This document shows positions 34,005-43,347 of a stretch of DNA of 64,000 nucleotides, piece after piece. The stretch spans positions 1 through 64,000 of the forward strand of contig CAVSNS010000006.1 in the NCBI GenBank assembly GCA_963729325.1, read 5' to 3'. Each line of letters starts with the position of its first letter. Position 1 is the first letter of the stretch. A program made the translations under genes and the position numbers. Source of the DNA: JABCYV01 sp963729325 (lineage in GTDB: Bacteria > Acidobacteriota > Terriglobia > Terriglobales > Acidobacteriaceae). Under the pieces are notes generated by a model. The model did no database searches and had not been told where the DNA came from. It worked only from the letters and a program-made list of their open reading frames with translations.

Positions 34005-35782
34005 ATGAGTCCGAAGGACAAGGTCAACATCTTAATGGTGGATGACCAACCGGCAAAACTGCTCAGCTATGAGGTCATACTAGCTGAACTGGGCGAAAAT
34101 CTGATCAAGGTCACTTCTGGCACGGAGGCGCTGCAACATCTCCTCAAGACCGATATCGCGGTGGTGTTGATGGACGTCAGCATGCCGGAGCTAGATGGAT
34201 TTGAGCTGGCGGAGATGATAAGCCAGCATCCGCGCTTTCGCAGAACAGCAATCATCTTTATCTCCGCCGTGCACCTCACCGACATGGACCGGCTCAAGGG
34301 ATACCAGCGCGGCGCGGTAGACTATATTTCGGTGCCCGTTATTCCGGAACTGTTGCGGGCAAAGGTGAGCGTATTTGCCGAACTTCACCGCAAAACTCAT
34401 CAACTGGAATCCCTGAATATTGAACTGGAGCGTCGGGTTGCGGAACGAACGGAGGAATTAGACAGGAGAGCAACCGCGCTGCAGCGACTTAATATTGAGC
34501 TAGCGCGGAAGAATCAAGAGCTTGATGCCATCATGCACACGGCTCCGGACATTATCTTCAGCCGGCGAGAGGACGGTGCCAGGGATTACATCAGCGACCG
34601 ATTTTATGAATACACCGGCGCTCCTGCAGGTTCTGCGAACGGCTTCGGTTGGCTGGACTACGTGCATCCCGAGGACAAGGAGCGCAGCATGGCGCAGTGG
34701 ATGCATTCCGTCCAGTCCGGTGAAAACTACGAATCCGAATATCGTCTGCGTGGTCGAGAGGGAGGTTACCGCTGGTTTCGCGCGCGCGCGGTTCCGATCA
34801 GAGACGAGCACGGTGGGGTCATCAAATGGTACGGAATCTGTGCCGACATCCACAGCAGCAAGTTGCTGGAGCAGTCCATGCGGGAGAGCACAGCTGAATT
34901 GGAAAGAATGGTCGATGAAAGAACGGCTGCGCTGCGGCGTTTGTCAACCCGTCTAATGACGATGCAGGATGAAGAGCGGCGCCGGATCGCGCGCGAATTG
35001 CATGACGGCTTGGGCCAGGAACTTGCCGTGGCCAGGATGATGCTGGAGACGATCGTTCAAAAGAACTCGTCCCAAGCCAAAAAGCACGCCGCCGATGAGG
35101 CTAGCGACATTATCGATCGCGCCATTCAGCAAGTTCGCAGTCTGTCTCATCTTTTGCATCCGCCGCTGTTGGATGAAGTCGGCCTGCTCTCCGCCCTCCA
35201 GTGGTTTGTGGAAGGAATAACCAAACGCAGCGGGATCGAGACTCGCTCGATATCCAGCCCGCCGATTTCCCACGACTTCCCGCGGACTTGGAGACTGCAA
35301 TCTTCCGCATCATTCAAGAGGCCCTGACCAACGTATTTCGCCACTCAGGCGCGCGCAAGGCTTGGATTACCTTGACTAAAGAAGAGGGCCGGATTGTCGT
35401 GATGGTGCGCGATGACGGGAAGGGAGTGTCAGAGCAAGTGTCGGCGCTACAGCCCGGCAGCCTGGGCGTCGGCGTTGGAGGCATGAAACAGCGAGCCCAG
35501 GAGTTCGGCGGGCAATTACGATTGATGAACGCTAACCCGGGGACCTTGCTTGAGGTAGTGATCCCCTTCAGCTTCCCGGTCTCGCAGGATGGCGAGTCTC
35601 AGGCCTTAAATGACAGGAGCGCAGAAAGAACAGTTTTGCGGCAAAGCGCACCGGCTGGTTCGGAATCGGCGTCGTCAGCGATTCTCGGCACTAGCACGAA
35701 AGTGGTTGTCGTAGACTCGGGGTCGATGCCCGAAACGGCTAGTCTTGCCCTTACCCCGTCTGGTTCCATAGAGCGTACATGA
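34005..35782 (+). pseudogene. Hybrid sensor kinase REC-PAS-HisKA_3-HATPase, frameshifted near 35250
   Basis: The N-terminal receiver (phospho-Asp in VVLMDVSMPELDG) is followed by a coiled coil, a PAS domain with PAC tail (APDIIFSRREDGARDYISD; RWFRARAVPIRDEHG) and a HisKA_3 domain with RRRIARELHDGLGQELA. The ATPase domain is in a second frame from about 35250 (FRIIQEALTNVFRHSGARK; DDGKGVS; GVGGMKQRA). One base seems lost in the ACTCGCTCGATATCC stretch. NarL-type kinases of this form phosphorylate LuxR-type regulators; one follows at 36302. It begins 51 bp after the giant kinase gene and is probably in the same operon. The shift may be an assembly error. Confidence 0.85.
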
Positions 35783-35862
35783 TTCCCTGTATATCAATGA
35801 TTACCGGGCCCGAGGTACCTTAAGGTCGATTTGCCGCGGCGCTCAGGATTTCTAGATCGAAA

Positions 35863-36279
35863 ATGACTATGACGGTTCGGATCCTGGTTGCGGACGATCA
35901 TCCGATTGTGAGGCACGGCCTAAAAACCCTTCTTGTGGGGGATCCGACCTGGGAAGTTATTGCAGAAGCCGAAGATGGGGTCGAGGCAGTGGAGAAAGCG
36001 AGCCGTTTGCATCCTGACCTGATCATCCTGGATGTGACGATGCCGAGGATGAATGGTTTGGAAGCATGTCGTCGTATCCGGAAGAGTGTTCCCGAATGTG
36101 AGGTTTTGATTGTAACGCAGCATGATTCTCCCCAAATGATGCGCGAGGCACTCGATGCGGGAGCCCGGGGTTATGTTGTGAAATCCAACGCGGCGCGGGA
36201 TTTGTTAGCGGCCGTCGCCGCCGTGAGCCAGCATAAGACGTTTACCATACTGGATCACCGGGCAGCGTCAAAAGTTTGA
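35863..36279 (+). CDS. Receiver-only response regulator, NarL-like
   Basis: 138 residues. A receiver domain of NarL type: RILVADDHPIVRHGLKTLL, phospho-Asp in LIILDVTMPRMNG, Thr in LIVTQHDSP, Lys in YVVKSNAARD. The DNA-binding HTH domain expected after the receiver is missing, and the protein ends shortly after ILDHRA. The similar upstream half of the next gene suggests duplication with loss of the output domain; it could compete for phosphate from the kinase upstream. Confidence 0.88.
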   Translation: MTMTVRILVADDHPIVRHGLKTLLVGDPTWEVIAEAEDGVEAVEKASRLHPDLIILDVTMPRMNGLEACRRIRKSVPECEVLIVTQHDSPQMMREALDAGARGYVVKSNAARDLLAAVAAVSQHKTFTILDHRAASKV

Positions 36280-36301
36280 GCGGATTCTTCGGAGGTGTCC
36301 G

Positions 36302-37003
36302 ATGAAACTACGAATTCTGGTCGCCGACGATCATGAACTGGTCCGTCGCGGTTTGTGCACTCTTCTGCAGGCGCATGAAGATTGGGAAATCTGCGGTGAG
36401 GCGGTTGACGGACGAGAGGCGGTCGAAAAAGCCAAGCAGTTGAAACCCGACGTGATAATTCTGGATGTCGGAATGCCAAATCTCAACGGTCTGGACGCGA
36501 CTCGCCAGCTTTGTCGACAAAATGCCCATTACAAGGTCATCGTCCTCACAATCACCGATACGGACCAGGTCATCCGCGAAGCACTAGACGCCGGTGCTCG
36601 CGGGTTTGTGCTCAAGTCCGATGCGGCTCGGGATTTGGTAGCAGCCGTCGAAGCTTTGCAGCGTAACCGGATGTTCTTCACTCCGCGAGTGAATGACATG
36701 GTATTGGCGGGCTTTCTCGACAAGGGGCAAAACGCCTCGGCCAGCGTGGTCCCGGAACTGCCGAAGTTGACCCCTCGTGAACGCGAGGTGGTTCAACTCA
36801 TCGCCGAAGGAAAGAGTTCGAAGGAAGTGGCGTCCCTGCTGAACTTGAGCACGAAAACCGCTGAAACGCACCGTAGTAACATTATGCGAAAACTCGGCCT
36901 GCACTCCATCCGGGACTTGGTTGTTTATGCAATAAAAAACAACATTATCCAGGTCCAATTGCCCGTCGGGGCGGAAACTCGACCGCAGAGTCCGATCGTC
37001 TAG
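36302..37003 (+). CDS. NarL/FixJ-family response regulator with LuxR HTH
   Basis: 233 residues, preceded by GGAGG. The receiver (about 1-120) has phospho-Asp in VIILDVGMPNLNG and Lys in FVLKSDAARD. The C-terminal LuxR-type HTH (about 155-215) is complete: LTPREREVVQLIAEGKSSKE and TAETHRSNIMRKLGLHS. It is the likely DNA-binding output of the HisKA_3 kinase at 34005. It lies 22 bp after the receiver-only gene. Confidence 0.92.
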   Translation: MKLRILVADDHELVRRGLCTLLQAHEDWEICGEAVDGREAVEKAKQLKPDVIILDVGMPNLNGLDATRQLCRQNAHYKVIVLTITDTDQVIREALDAGARGFVLKSDAARDLVAAVEALQRNRMFFTPRVNDMVLAGFLDKGQNASASVVPELPKLTPREREVVQLIAEGKSSKEVASLLNLSTKTAETHRSNIMRKLGLHSIRDLVVYAIKNNIIQVQLPVGAETRPQSPIV

Positions 37004-37263
37004 GTTGACGAGCGTTTGGTGCAATCCCACCAACGATGGTTCGAAACCGAACCAAGACAATCGTCTTCCTCGGCTCCAACCTCATTGCAGCGAATCCACA
37101 GTGCTAACTGTCCCTGCCTACACGTCTGAATCGGGCACGCTACAGATGTCTCCCCAAAGCCCTTAGGGCTATGACCGGATTGGCATCGTGTCGGCTGACG
37201 AATATGGTCGACAATGACTGTAGTGAGCGTGGCGAGTATCAAGATTTAGCCAGGAGGCGTGCG

Positions 37264-37413
37264 ATGCTTTGGACTGTCTTTGTAATTCTGTTGATTATGT
37301 GGCTGCTCGGCTTCAGTCTGCATGTGGCCGGAGGCCTGATTCATCTGCTACTTGTCGTGGCCCTTGTGGTCCTCATCGTTAACTTGCTGTCCGGCCGCCC
37401 GACTGCTGTTTGA
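37264..37413 (+). CDS. lmo0937-family small membrane protein (copy 2)
   Basis: 49 residues with the same layout as the protein at 21708: MLWTVFVILLIMWLLGF, then HVAGGLIHLLLVVAL and a second hydrophobic helix. AGGAGG lies seven bases before ATG 37264; the frame extension back to 37171 is not needed. A general-stress protein gene follows. Confidence 0.8.
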   Translation: MLWTVFVILLIMWLLGFSLHVAGGLIHLLLVVALVVLIVNLLSGRPTAV

Positions 37414-37508
37414 ACCGGAGAGCAGTTAGGGAAGCGCCATTTTCGGATCCTTCGGTGCGAAGCTTCCGAATTGCAGTCAAGTCAAATTCCTCATAAGGAG
37501 AATTAATC

Positions 37509-38075
37509 ATGGCAGGAAAGAACACAGCAGTGTTTGGTATTTACGCATCTATTGTGACGGTTGAAAGTGGCGTGGACGCTTTGCAAAGAGCCGGATTTCG
37601 CAACACTGACATCTCAGTACTATTACCGGAAAACGCAGGCTCAAAGGATTTCGCCCATCAAAAGGGCACCAAGGCTCCAGAAGGCGCCACGGCCGGGGCT
37701 GGAACCGGCGCGGTACTCGGGGGCGCTTTGGGGTGGTTGGCCGGCATTGGCGCTCTCGCCGTCCCTGGCGTCGGACCCTTTATCGCCGCCGGTCCAATCA
37801 TGGCTGCGCTCGCCGGAGCGGGCGTAGGAGGCGCGGTTGGCGGAATTGCGGGCGCTCTGATCGGCATGGGAATTCCAGAATATGAAGCCAAACGATATGA
37901 AGGCCGAGTCAAGAATGGCGGAATTCTGCTTTCCGTCCACTCCGATAATTCCGAGTGGACCAAACGGGCGAAGGACATTCTTGAGCAAACGGGTGCCGAG
38001 GACATTTCGTCATCCGGAGAGGCCAAGTCCGACTACGGCAAGAGCGACAAGCCAAGACCGCGAGAAGTTGCCTAA
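37509..38075 (+). CDS. General stress protein with glycine-zipper membrane segment (DUF1269/17M-like)
   Basis: 188 residues, with TAAGGAG before the ATG. An N-terminal ferredoxin-like domain (NTAVFGIYASIVTVESGVDALQRAG) resembles general stress protein 17M. A Gly/Ala-rich hydrophobic stretch (about 65-125) has glycine-zipper spacing. Then IGMGIPEYEAKRYEGRVKNG and a terminal alpha/beta piece (GILLSVHSDN) follow. Members are associated with envelope or osmotic stress; the exact role is unknown. A weak terminator follows. Confidence 0.75.
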   Translation: MAGKNTAVFGIYASIVTVESGVDALQRAGFRNTDISVLLPENAGSKDFAHQKGTKAPEGATAGAGTGAVLGGALGWLAGIGALAVPGVGPFIAAGPIMAALAGAGVGGAVGGIAGALIGMGIPEYEAKRYEGRVKNGGILLSVHSDNSEWTKRAKDILEQTGAEDISSSGEAKSDYGKSDKPRPREVA

Positions 38076-38086
38076 GGAGAATGCCT

Positions 38087-38114
38087 CGCCGGCGGCAGTG
38101 CTGCCGGCGATTTT
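38087..38114 (+). terminator. Probable terminator after the stress-protein gene
   Basis: Stem CGCCGGC / GCCGGCG with a 9-base loop and ATTTTCC after it, 12 bp beyond the stop at 38075. Confidence 0.7.
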
Positions 38115-38229
38115 CCTCATAGCTTCTAGATTCATGATCCGGAACCAGTTTTGGCACGAATCCGATCATTTGCCGTTACGGATCGTGCTACCTCGATCAT
38201 TTGCCCTTAGAGGACCGTATTCCCAAAGG

Positions 38230-38260
38230 CAAAAAAGGACCGACAATCAAGCGTCGGTCC
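38230..38260 (-). terminator. Rho-independent terminator for the gene at 38288
   Basis: On the minus strand GGACCGAC / GTCGGTCC with an 8-base loop is followed by a run of six T (38231-38236). It is placed 28 bp after the stop of the minus-strand gene. Confidence 0.92.
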
Positions 38261-38287
38261 AGAGTTATAAAGTTAGGATTTATAGGT

Positions 38288-39067
38288 CTACGCGTTCACC
38301 GCTTTTTTCCTGTCGACTCTAATTCGCTCGTCCCTAACGCGCTCCAGTTGTTCTGAATCGGGAGCCAAGGCACGGAAACAGATACGGGCTTTTTCCGAGA
38401 GTTCTCCCAACTCCCGTCCAGTCCCGCGGCCCAGGAACTGTTCCCTGGCAAAGCGCTCTAAGGCCTCTCCAAACACCTCGCAAGCGGTGGCCGGGGATGG
38501 CTCCTCAGCTCGGCTCGAGGTCCCAGGTACTTCGGGAGGAATAATGAGCCCGCGAGTATACAGAAGCCCAAGGGCATAGAAGAACTGGGCCGTGGCAGCA
38601 AGATGCGCTTGCTCTTTCACGTCCCCGTTGTCGTGCTCAAGGGCAGGGGCAACTGTCCGCAGAGCTTTGCCGCAGCGGAGCAACTCCGCACGCAGAAACT
38701 CCAGGAACTCAGGAGGAAGATAATTTCCCGGTGTTTTGCCATAGCCGGAGATGAAGCTCTCCGGTGAAAGGTACCCAGAGACGCCGAACCCCGGAAAACT
38801 TACCGGGGACATCCCGTGGGTGATCTCGGGTGAGAACGGCACATGAGGCACCTGGAAGACAGGTCTGGGGAGAACACCTGCATAGTACGGGTTCGTCTGA
38901 AAACCTGGAAACGCACCTCCATACATGGCTTGGTTGTAGATCGGTTGGTTAAACATAGGTTGATAAGCGGTTGGGTCCACCCATGGAAACGGCCTTTGGC
39001 CCATGCCGATATCGATTGGATTGAAGTTTTGCCAAGGATGAATGGGCGTCGAGAAATATGGATGCAT
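38288..39067 (-). CDS. Hypothetical protein with aromatic/proline-rich N-terminus
   Basis: 259 residues, AAAGGAG before the ATG. The first 110 are rich in Pro, Tyr, Phe, Gln and Asn with no predicted fold (for example QPMFNQPIYNQAMYGGAFPG). The last 140 form a helical domain (EFLEFLRAELLRCGKALRTV; EALERFAREQFLG). I do not recognise the family. A strong terminator and good ribosome-binding site support a real, separately transcribed gene. The prion-like composition of the N-terminal part is unusual for a bacterial cytosolic protein. Confidence 0.7.
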   Translation of the reverse strand: MHPYFSTPIHPWQNFNPIDIGMGQRPFPWVDPTAYQPMFNQPIYNQAMYGGAFPGFQTNPYYAGVLPRPVFQVPHVPFSPEITHGMSPVSFPGFGVSGYLSPESFISGYGKTPGNYLPPEFLEFLRAELLRCGKALRTVAPALEHDNGDVKEQAHLAATAQFFYALGLLYTRGLIIPPEVPGTSSRAEEPSPATACEVFGEALERFAREQFLGRGTGRELGELSEKARICFRALAPDSEQLERVRDERIRVDRKKAVNA

Positions 39068-39525
39068 GAGCTACTCCTTTTTTGAATTTTGAGCTGTTGC
39101 GTGAGCTTACCGCGATGGTGAAAACCTCATCGCAGTAAGGCCTTTTATCTTGGTTGGGATTTTGCCTTTAAGACTTCGATCGTCCTAAGGCCGAGGCGTC
39201 AAGAGATTCCACAACTCGGGAATTTCTTTAAACACAGATATCAAAGAATCGATTGGCAGACCGGAGGTTTGCCGGTAGCCGGAACTAGCGGTTTAAGTTT
39301 TCCACACCGAGACGTGCTCTACATCGATATAAAGACGCGTCCCCTTCCTACTCCACCAAGTATTGAATGATGTGGCTATTCTGTGTCTGAGGCGATCGTA
39401 CATCTGTCACGATTCTTGACAATCAGGTGAAATCTGTATTTCGTGGGTGGCCTGTGAAAATCTTGTCGCTTCGCGGCCGTACTATCTGCGGATGATGGTT
39501 TATTGAAGGGTCTGAGGAATCGGCC
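39068..39525. other. Intergenic region with a leader hairpin
   Basis: About 460 bp upstream of the minus-strand gene at 39067. At 39106-39142 CTTACCGCGATG and CATCGCAGTAAG form a hairpin with one bulge, in what would be the 5' leader of that gene. I see no coding region. Confidence 0.4.
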
Positions 39526-39905
39526 CTACTTCGCCGGCGGTGTATTGACCGCGATCGTTCCGGCCATGTAATGAGTGCCGTCGAAGCTTGCGGTCACGAC
39601 AACGTCGGCTCCCTCTTGGAGATCGCCTCTCACGCGGACCGCAGCGGGGTCGAAACGGATTTAATAACTCTTCCTGTCCCGTGGATCGACAACTACCAGC
39701 AGCCCGGTGTGTAAGTCGAGAGTTGCGACTCGGCCGGAAAAGCCAAACTCCGTCCCCGGCAAGGCGAGAATGGAAATTTCACGGGCGACATCCCGGCCGT
39801 CGGCTGCGGGGACGAACTTGACGCATTTACCCTGAACAATCTGGGCGGCGCCAAAGAGATGGAATGTGAATTCGACGCCGCGCTCAAATACTACGCCGCC
39901 GCTGC
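39526..39905 (-). pseudogene. 3' fragment of a gene with an internal stop
   Basis: Minus-strand frame reading GRDVAREISILALPGTEFGF, then GRVATLDLHTGLLVVVDPRD, a TAA at 39661-39663, and then the same frame RFDPAAVRVRGDLQEGADVV to VNTPPAK with the stop at 39526. The continued coding pattern after TAA shows a disrupted gene; GAA to TAA would explain it. The 5' part is missing, and at about 39905 the sequence changes to a TPR fragment on the other strand. The original looks like a small secreted or periplasmic beta-domain protein. Confidence 0.55.
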
Positions 39906-40466
39906 CGGCACACACTCCGACGAACGCGTTATTGTTACCCAAAATAGCGGCTGGCGAGGTAAGCCCATTACTGAAATGGCTGCCGACAGCGCCAAGAAGC
40001 TGCGCGAACGCCAGAAAACCGAGAAAAGTGTTGCCACAAGAGTGGCTTGGCTAAACCTGCGCGGCGTATCGGCACTCAATCGCGGCAATATTTCAAGCAA
40101 AGTTATGCGCTTGATCCAGAGAATGCATTTTCACTGAACAACCTCGGCTACCTGGCGGAAAAGGACGGGGACTTTGAGACGGCTCAGGAGTTTTATGAAA
40201 AGGCGCGCACCGCCGAGGGCGCTAATCTGCCGGTCGGGATTGCTACTCGTCGTTCGGCGGAAGGAAAGCCATTGTTAGAGGGGGCTGATGATGGCGACCG
40301 AAAAATTGAACCCAGGATTGCGGATCGGCAGGAGGCCAGGCATCGCCAAAAAGAGCCGATTCACCTTCGCCGACGTGACAACACGCCTGTAACCGCGCCT
40401 CCGGAGGAGAATCCTTCTCCTGACCCTTCCCAGATAATTCCCAATCAGACTATCCAGCCGCACTAG
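39906..40466 (+). pseudogene. TPR-protein 3' fragment, frameshifted
   Basis: The plus-strand frame (about 39906-40090) reads VIVTQNSGWRGKPITEMAAD, then KTEKSVATRVAWLNLRGVSA. After a shift or small deletion near 40090 it continues as YFKQSYALDPENAFSLNN, then YLAEKDGDFETAQEFYEKAR and ends at 40466. YALDPENAFSLNNLGYLAEK is a textbook TPR helix pair. The 5' part with signal and further repeats is absent. With the adjacent truncated minus-strand gene it marks a deletion or recombination joint. Confidence 0.6.
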
Positions 40467-40542
40467 CGGATGCAAGGCGCCTTGCAGTTCGGCGAACATA
40501 CGAACGCTGGGGACCTACATCACCCAAACAGTCGCCGTTCTC

Positions 40543-40761
40543 TCAGGGCAGTGCAGCCGTTTGAGTGAGCGCGGCTGTGACGATGACAGTCAAAATCACA
40601 AGCAGCATCAAGGCGCTACTGAGCAGCACTGTTTCACTGATCCTATCTGACTTCATTAAGTCCTCGGGTCGCATGAAACCTCCAGATCTGCTATCGAGAT
40701 GCACGCCACCGGAGCCAGGTTTGTCCTTGCCGGTATGATACGGAGATAGTTTCGCTTGCAT
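40543..40761 (-). CDS. Small single-pass membrane protein
   Basis: 72 residues from ATG 40761 (GGAG seven bases upstream); the frame extends to 40794. A charged N-terminal half is followed by one transmembrane helix (VLLSSALMLLVILTVIVTAA). No family recognised. Confidence 0.4.
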   Translation of the reverse strand: MQAKLSPYHTGKDKPGSGGVHLDSRSGGFMRPEDLMKSDRISETVLLSSALMLLVILTVIVTAALTQTAALP

Positions 40762-40876
40762 ACATCGCTCCAACAGCGCCGTTACAGGATTCACTGTATG
40801 GCAGATGGATGATTATCCGACGTAGATTTCAAGTGCGTCGGAAGAGTGCCTCGCGAGATGTTAGAGAGGATTTTTG

Positions 40877-41002
40877 ATGTACGACCTTGTTGCCAAAATG
40901 GAGAAACTCGATTGGTTGTGGATCGGATCGCTACTGCTCGTTATATTCTCGACGGTGGGCCTGGCATATATTTGTTGGCAGACATACTCAGCGGTACCCT
41001 GA
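40877..41002 (+). CDS. Tiny single-pass membrane protein (41 aa)
   Basis: 41 residues: MYDLVAKMEKLDW, then a hydrophobic helix (LWIGSLLLVIFSTVGLAYI) and a short polar tail. GAGAGG lies about eight bases upstream. It is too short for confidence, but start signal and helix agree. Confidence 0.4.
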   Translation: MYDLVAKMEKLDWLWIGSLLLVIFSTVGLAYICWQTYSAVP

Positions 41003-41135
41003 CACGCGCACGATTGCTCTCCTGTTTTCCTGGAACACTTTCAAGATATCAGCGATTGCTTACCGGACGAGGTTAGTGTCCCCGGGCAGAGCTCGTCACT
41101 TGTATTCTTGGGTCGGTCGTGAGGAAGGCTAAATA

Positions 41136-41211
<76 letters not shown>

Positions 41212-41278
41212 TCAGCGAGTCTGATTATAAACAACCGTTCATTCCCCAGCAACGGTCGCGAACCTCGGTCGAAATACC

Positions 41279-42007
41279 CTAATATTGAGGCCCGACTCCA
41301 CTCTTCTGCATGGCTTCATTGGCTTGTGCTGTGATCCGGTTCCGAACATCCCAGAGCTCTTTGTAAAACAGGTGTTCCATGCGCTGATGCAGGACTTCTA
41401 CAGGAGTGCCCATGGTTCCGACCACTCCGCCGCCAATGATCCTTTGTGCCAGTTTCAGATGATGAAAGCGGAAGAGGTGGACTCGTTCATCAAAATCAAG
41501 CAGTCTCTCCGCCACATCGTGGAGTCCAAAGAATTCCTGATGGCGGCGGTAAAGATCGTCCACACTCAAGCCAGCTTTGAGCAACTGTCCGTGAAAAGCT
41601 TCGCCCAGGCGCGGACCGATGTGAAGCAGGGCGAGGAAACCCGGTGAATCCAATCCACTGCCGTGCCCCAATCCGGCTCGGATAAGTTGATAGTCAACGG
41701 GCGTAATGGTTTCGAGCACGTGGAGCACGGAGATCGGATATTCCAACATGTAGTTGCCGCGGCGCAGCAAGCGAGCGGCATTCGAGAAATCGCCGTCTGC
41801 AACGTGGACGCGAGCCCGGTCCAATTCCCACGCAGTCCCCTTCATCAGCAGCTCTGACGCTTGGTGTACCACCTGGAAGGTGAGCTCATCCGGATGCAGG
41901 AATTCCTCCGGACGCTTTTGCAGGGAAAGCAGATCATCGGTGCGCAAATAGCGTTCGTAGTCCGACGCTCCTTTGCCCGGCAGAATCGGTTTTCGCAGAT
42001 CTTCCAT
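41279..42007 (-). CDS. Tryptophan 2,3-dioxygenase family protein
   Basis: 242 residues, a little shorter than typical bacterial KynA (about 280). Motifs of the heme dioxygenase are present: YERYLRTDDLLSLQ, QVVHQASELLMKG (distal His), EYPISVLHVLETI and FRFHHLKLAQRIIGG (proximal His region). The canonical GTGGS loop reads GTMGTPV, so substrate handling may differ. If orthodox, it opens L-tryptophan to N-formylkynurenine, the first step of the kynurenine route. No kynureninase or formamidase is adjacent. An ABC ATPase gene lies 40 bp upstream on the same strand. Confidence 0.85.
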   Translation of the reverse strand: MEDLRKPILPGKGASDYERYLRTDDLLSLQKRPEEFLHPDELTFQVVHQASELLMKGTAWELDRARVHVADGDFSNAARLLRRGNYMLEYPISVLHVLETITPVDYQLIRAGLGHGSGLDSPGFLALLHIGPRLGEAFHGQLLKAGLSVDDLYRRHQEFFGLHDVAERLLDFDERVHLFRFHHLKLAQRIIGGGVVGTMGTPVEVLHQRMEHLFYKELWDVRNRITAQANEAMQKSGVGPQY

Positions 42008-42047
42008 GATCTTCGCATTCAGCGCGTCGCGTTCAACGCATCGAAAT

Positions 42048-42767
42048 CTAAGCCGAGTGGCCAGTCCACTGCGGATCTTTCTCAGGTGCTACGATTTCGC
42101 CGTCGCGCATGTGGATAATCCGATCCCCATAGCTCGCGGCTTCCGGATTATGCGTAATCATCAGCACGGTCTGACCCAGTTCACGATTCGAATGGCGTAA
42201 CATATTGAGCACAATTTCTGAGTTTTTCGAATCCAAGTTGCCGGTAGGTTCGTCAGCCAGAACGATTGCCGGTTTGTTGATCAGCGCCCGTGCCAGCGCC
42301 ACCCGCTGCTGCTCTCCTCCGGAGAGCTCCGAGGGCCGATGCGGCAGACGATTCTCCAGCCCCAGCAATCCGACGATTCGCTCGAAGTAGGCTTTGTCGA
42401 AGCTGCCATTGGTGCCCGCAATATCGATCGCAATATAAATGTTGGAACGCGCGTCCAGGGTGGGTAAGAGGTTGAATTTCTGGAAAACAAAGCCAATCTT
42501 GCGCTTGCGCATCCTAGTGCGCTCGGCGTCGGAGAGTTGGGCGAAATCGTCGCCGTCGATAACCACGCGGCCCGAATCGGCGCGGGTTAGCCCGCCCAGA
42601 AGGTAAAACAGCGTGGACTTGCCGCTGCCCGAAGGGCCCACCACGCTGACATATTCTCCTTTTTGTACGCTGAAGGAAACGCCGCGCAGCGCGGGCACTT
42701 CGATCTTGCCCACGTGATAAACCTTTCGCAGTTCCACGGCTTCGATAAAGGCTGCCATCCAAACCAT
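42048..42767 (-). CDS. ABC transporter ATP-binding protein (MacB/LolD type)
   Basis: 239 residues. Walker A GPSGSGKST, Q-loop FVFQKFNLLPTL, signature LSGGEQQRVALARAL, Walker B IVLADEPTGNLDS and switch His in MITHNPE. These match the MacB/LolD/FtsE type used with FtsX-like permeases for lipoprotein, peptide or antibiotic export. No permease gene is beside it. Met1 or Met4 may start; neither has a strong ribosome-binding site. Confidence 0.92.
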   Translation of the reverse strand: MVWMAAFIEAVELRKVYHVGKIEVPALRGVSFSVQKGEYVSVVGPSGSGKSTLFYLLGGLTRADSGRVVIDGDDFAQLSDAERTRMRKRKIGFVFQKFNLLPTLDARSNIYIAIDIAGTNGSFDKAYFERIVGLLGLENRLPHRPSELSGGEQQRVALARALINKPAIVLADEPTGNLDSKNSEIVLNMLRHSNRELGQTVLMITHNPEAASYGDRIIHMRDGEIVAPEKDPQWTGHSA

Positions 42768-42884
42768 CGATCTTACACGAAGCCGTGCGCAAGTGGATGG
42801 AATCGGGGCGGCCTAGGCGGCCCGTGCCTAAATCGGTGATTTCTGCATGGAGTTTTCCGTCAAAAACATCGACCCCGACGCGTA

Positions 42885-43143
42885 TGCGGCGCGACATGCA
42901 GGCCGACAACGAAGGCGAAGTCACGGCGATCGCGTTGGTAGCCGAGAGAAGGCGCAAAAAGACGAAAACAAGGTGTGCCACCACGTCGTGAAGTGCTCTT
43001 GGCGTACCCGCTCCCGTCATCTTTCTGAGCAGCACCAGATTGCATGCTGCCGCTTGTAGCAGCAGCTTCTTCTGCACATTCTGCTTTCCACCTGCTTTCC
43101 ACGCACGGACGCTGTTTACGCGCGTTCCCATCGCCATGTTCAC
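42885..43143 (-). mobile_element. IS transposase C-terminal remnant
   Basis: The minus-strand frame includes NVQKKLLLQAAACNLVLLRK, then MTGAGTPRALHDVVAHLVF. This resembles the ENILKR...A.NL.LILR...G.GTPR block near the end of DDE transposases of the IS1182/IS5-like kind. The catalytic part is missing, no inverted repeats were found, and the frame then runs into unrelated sequence. I read it as a decayed insertion sequence. Confidence 0.55.
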
Positions 43144-43347
43144 ACAGTAATCCGAATCATTTTCAGAGCAAAGTAATTAGTAGCTCATATTAGTAGCTCA
43201 TAGATGTGAGGGAGTGTCGTGGTAATCGGGATGGATCACGCAGGTTGGGGTGTGGGGATGCCACGGTTCGGGGTAGTGCTCACGGACCTGGCGCCAGCGC
43301 GTCTTAGAAAAGGGTCGCCATCGTCGCCGTTGGGAGTACAAAAGACA

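Noticed and set aside
42514..42880. C-terminal continuation of the transposase-like frame
   Set aside because: This part is the antisense shadow of the ABC ATPase gene start and intergenic DNA.
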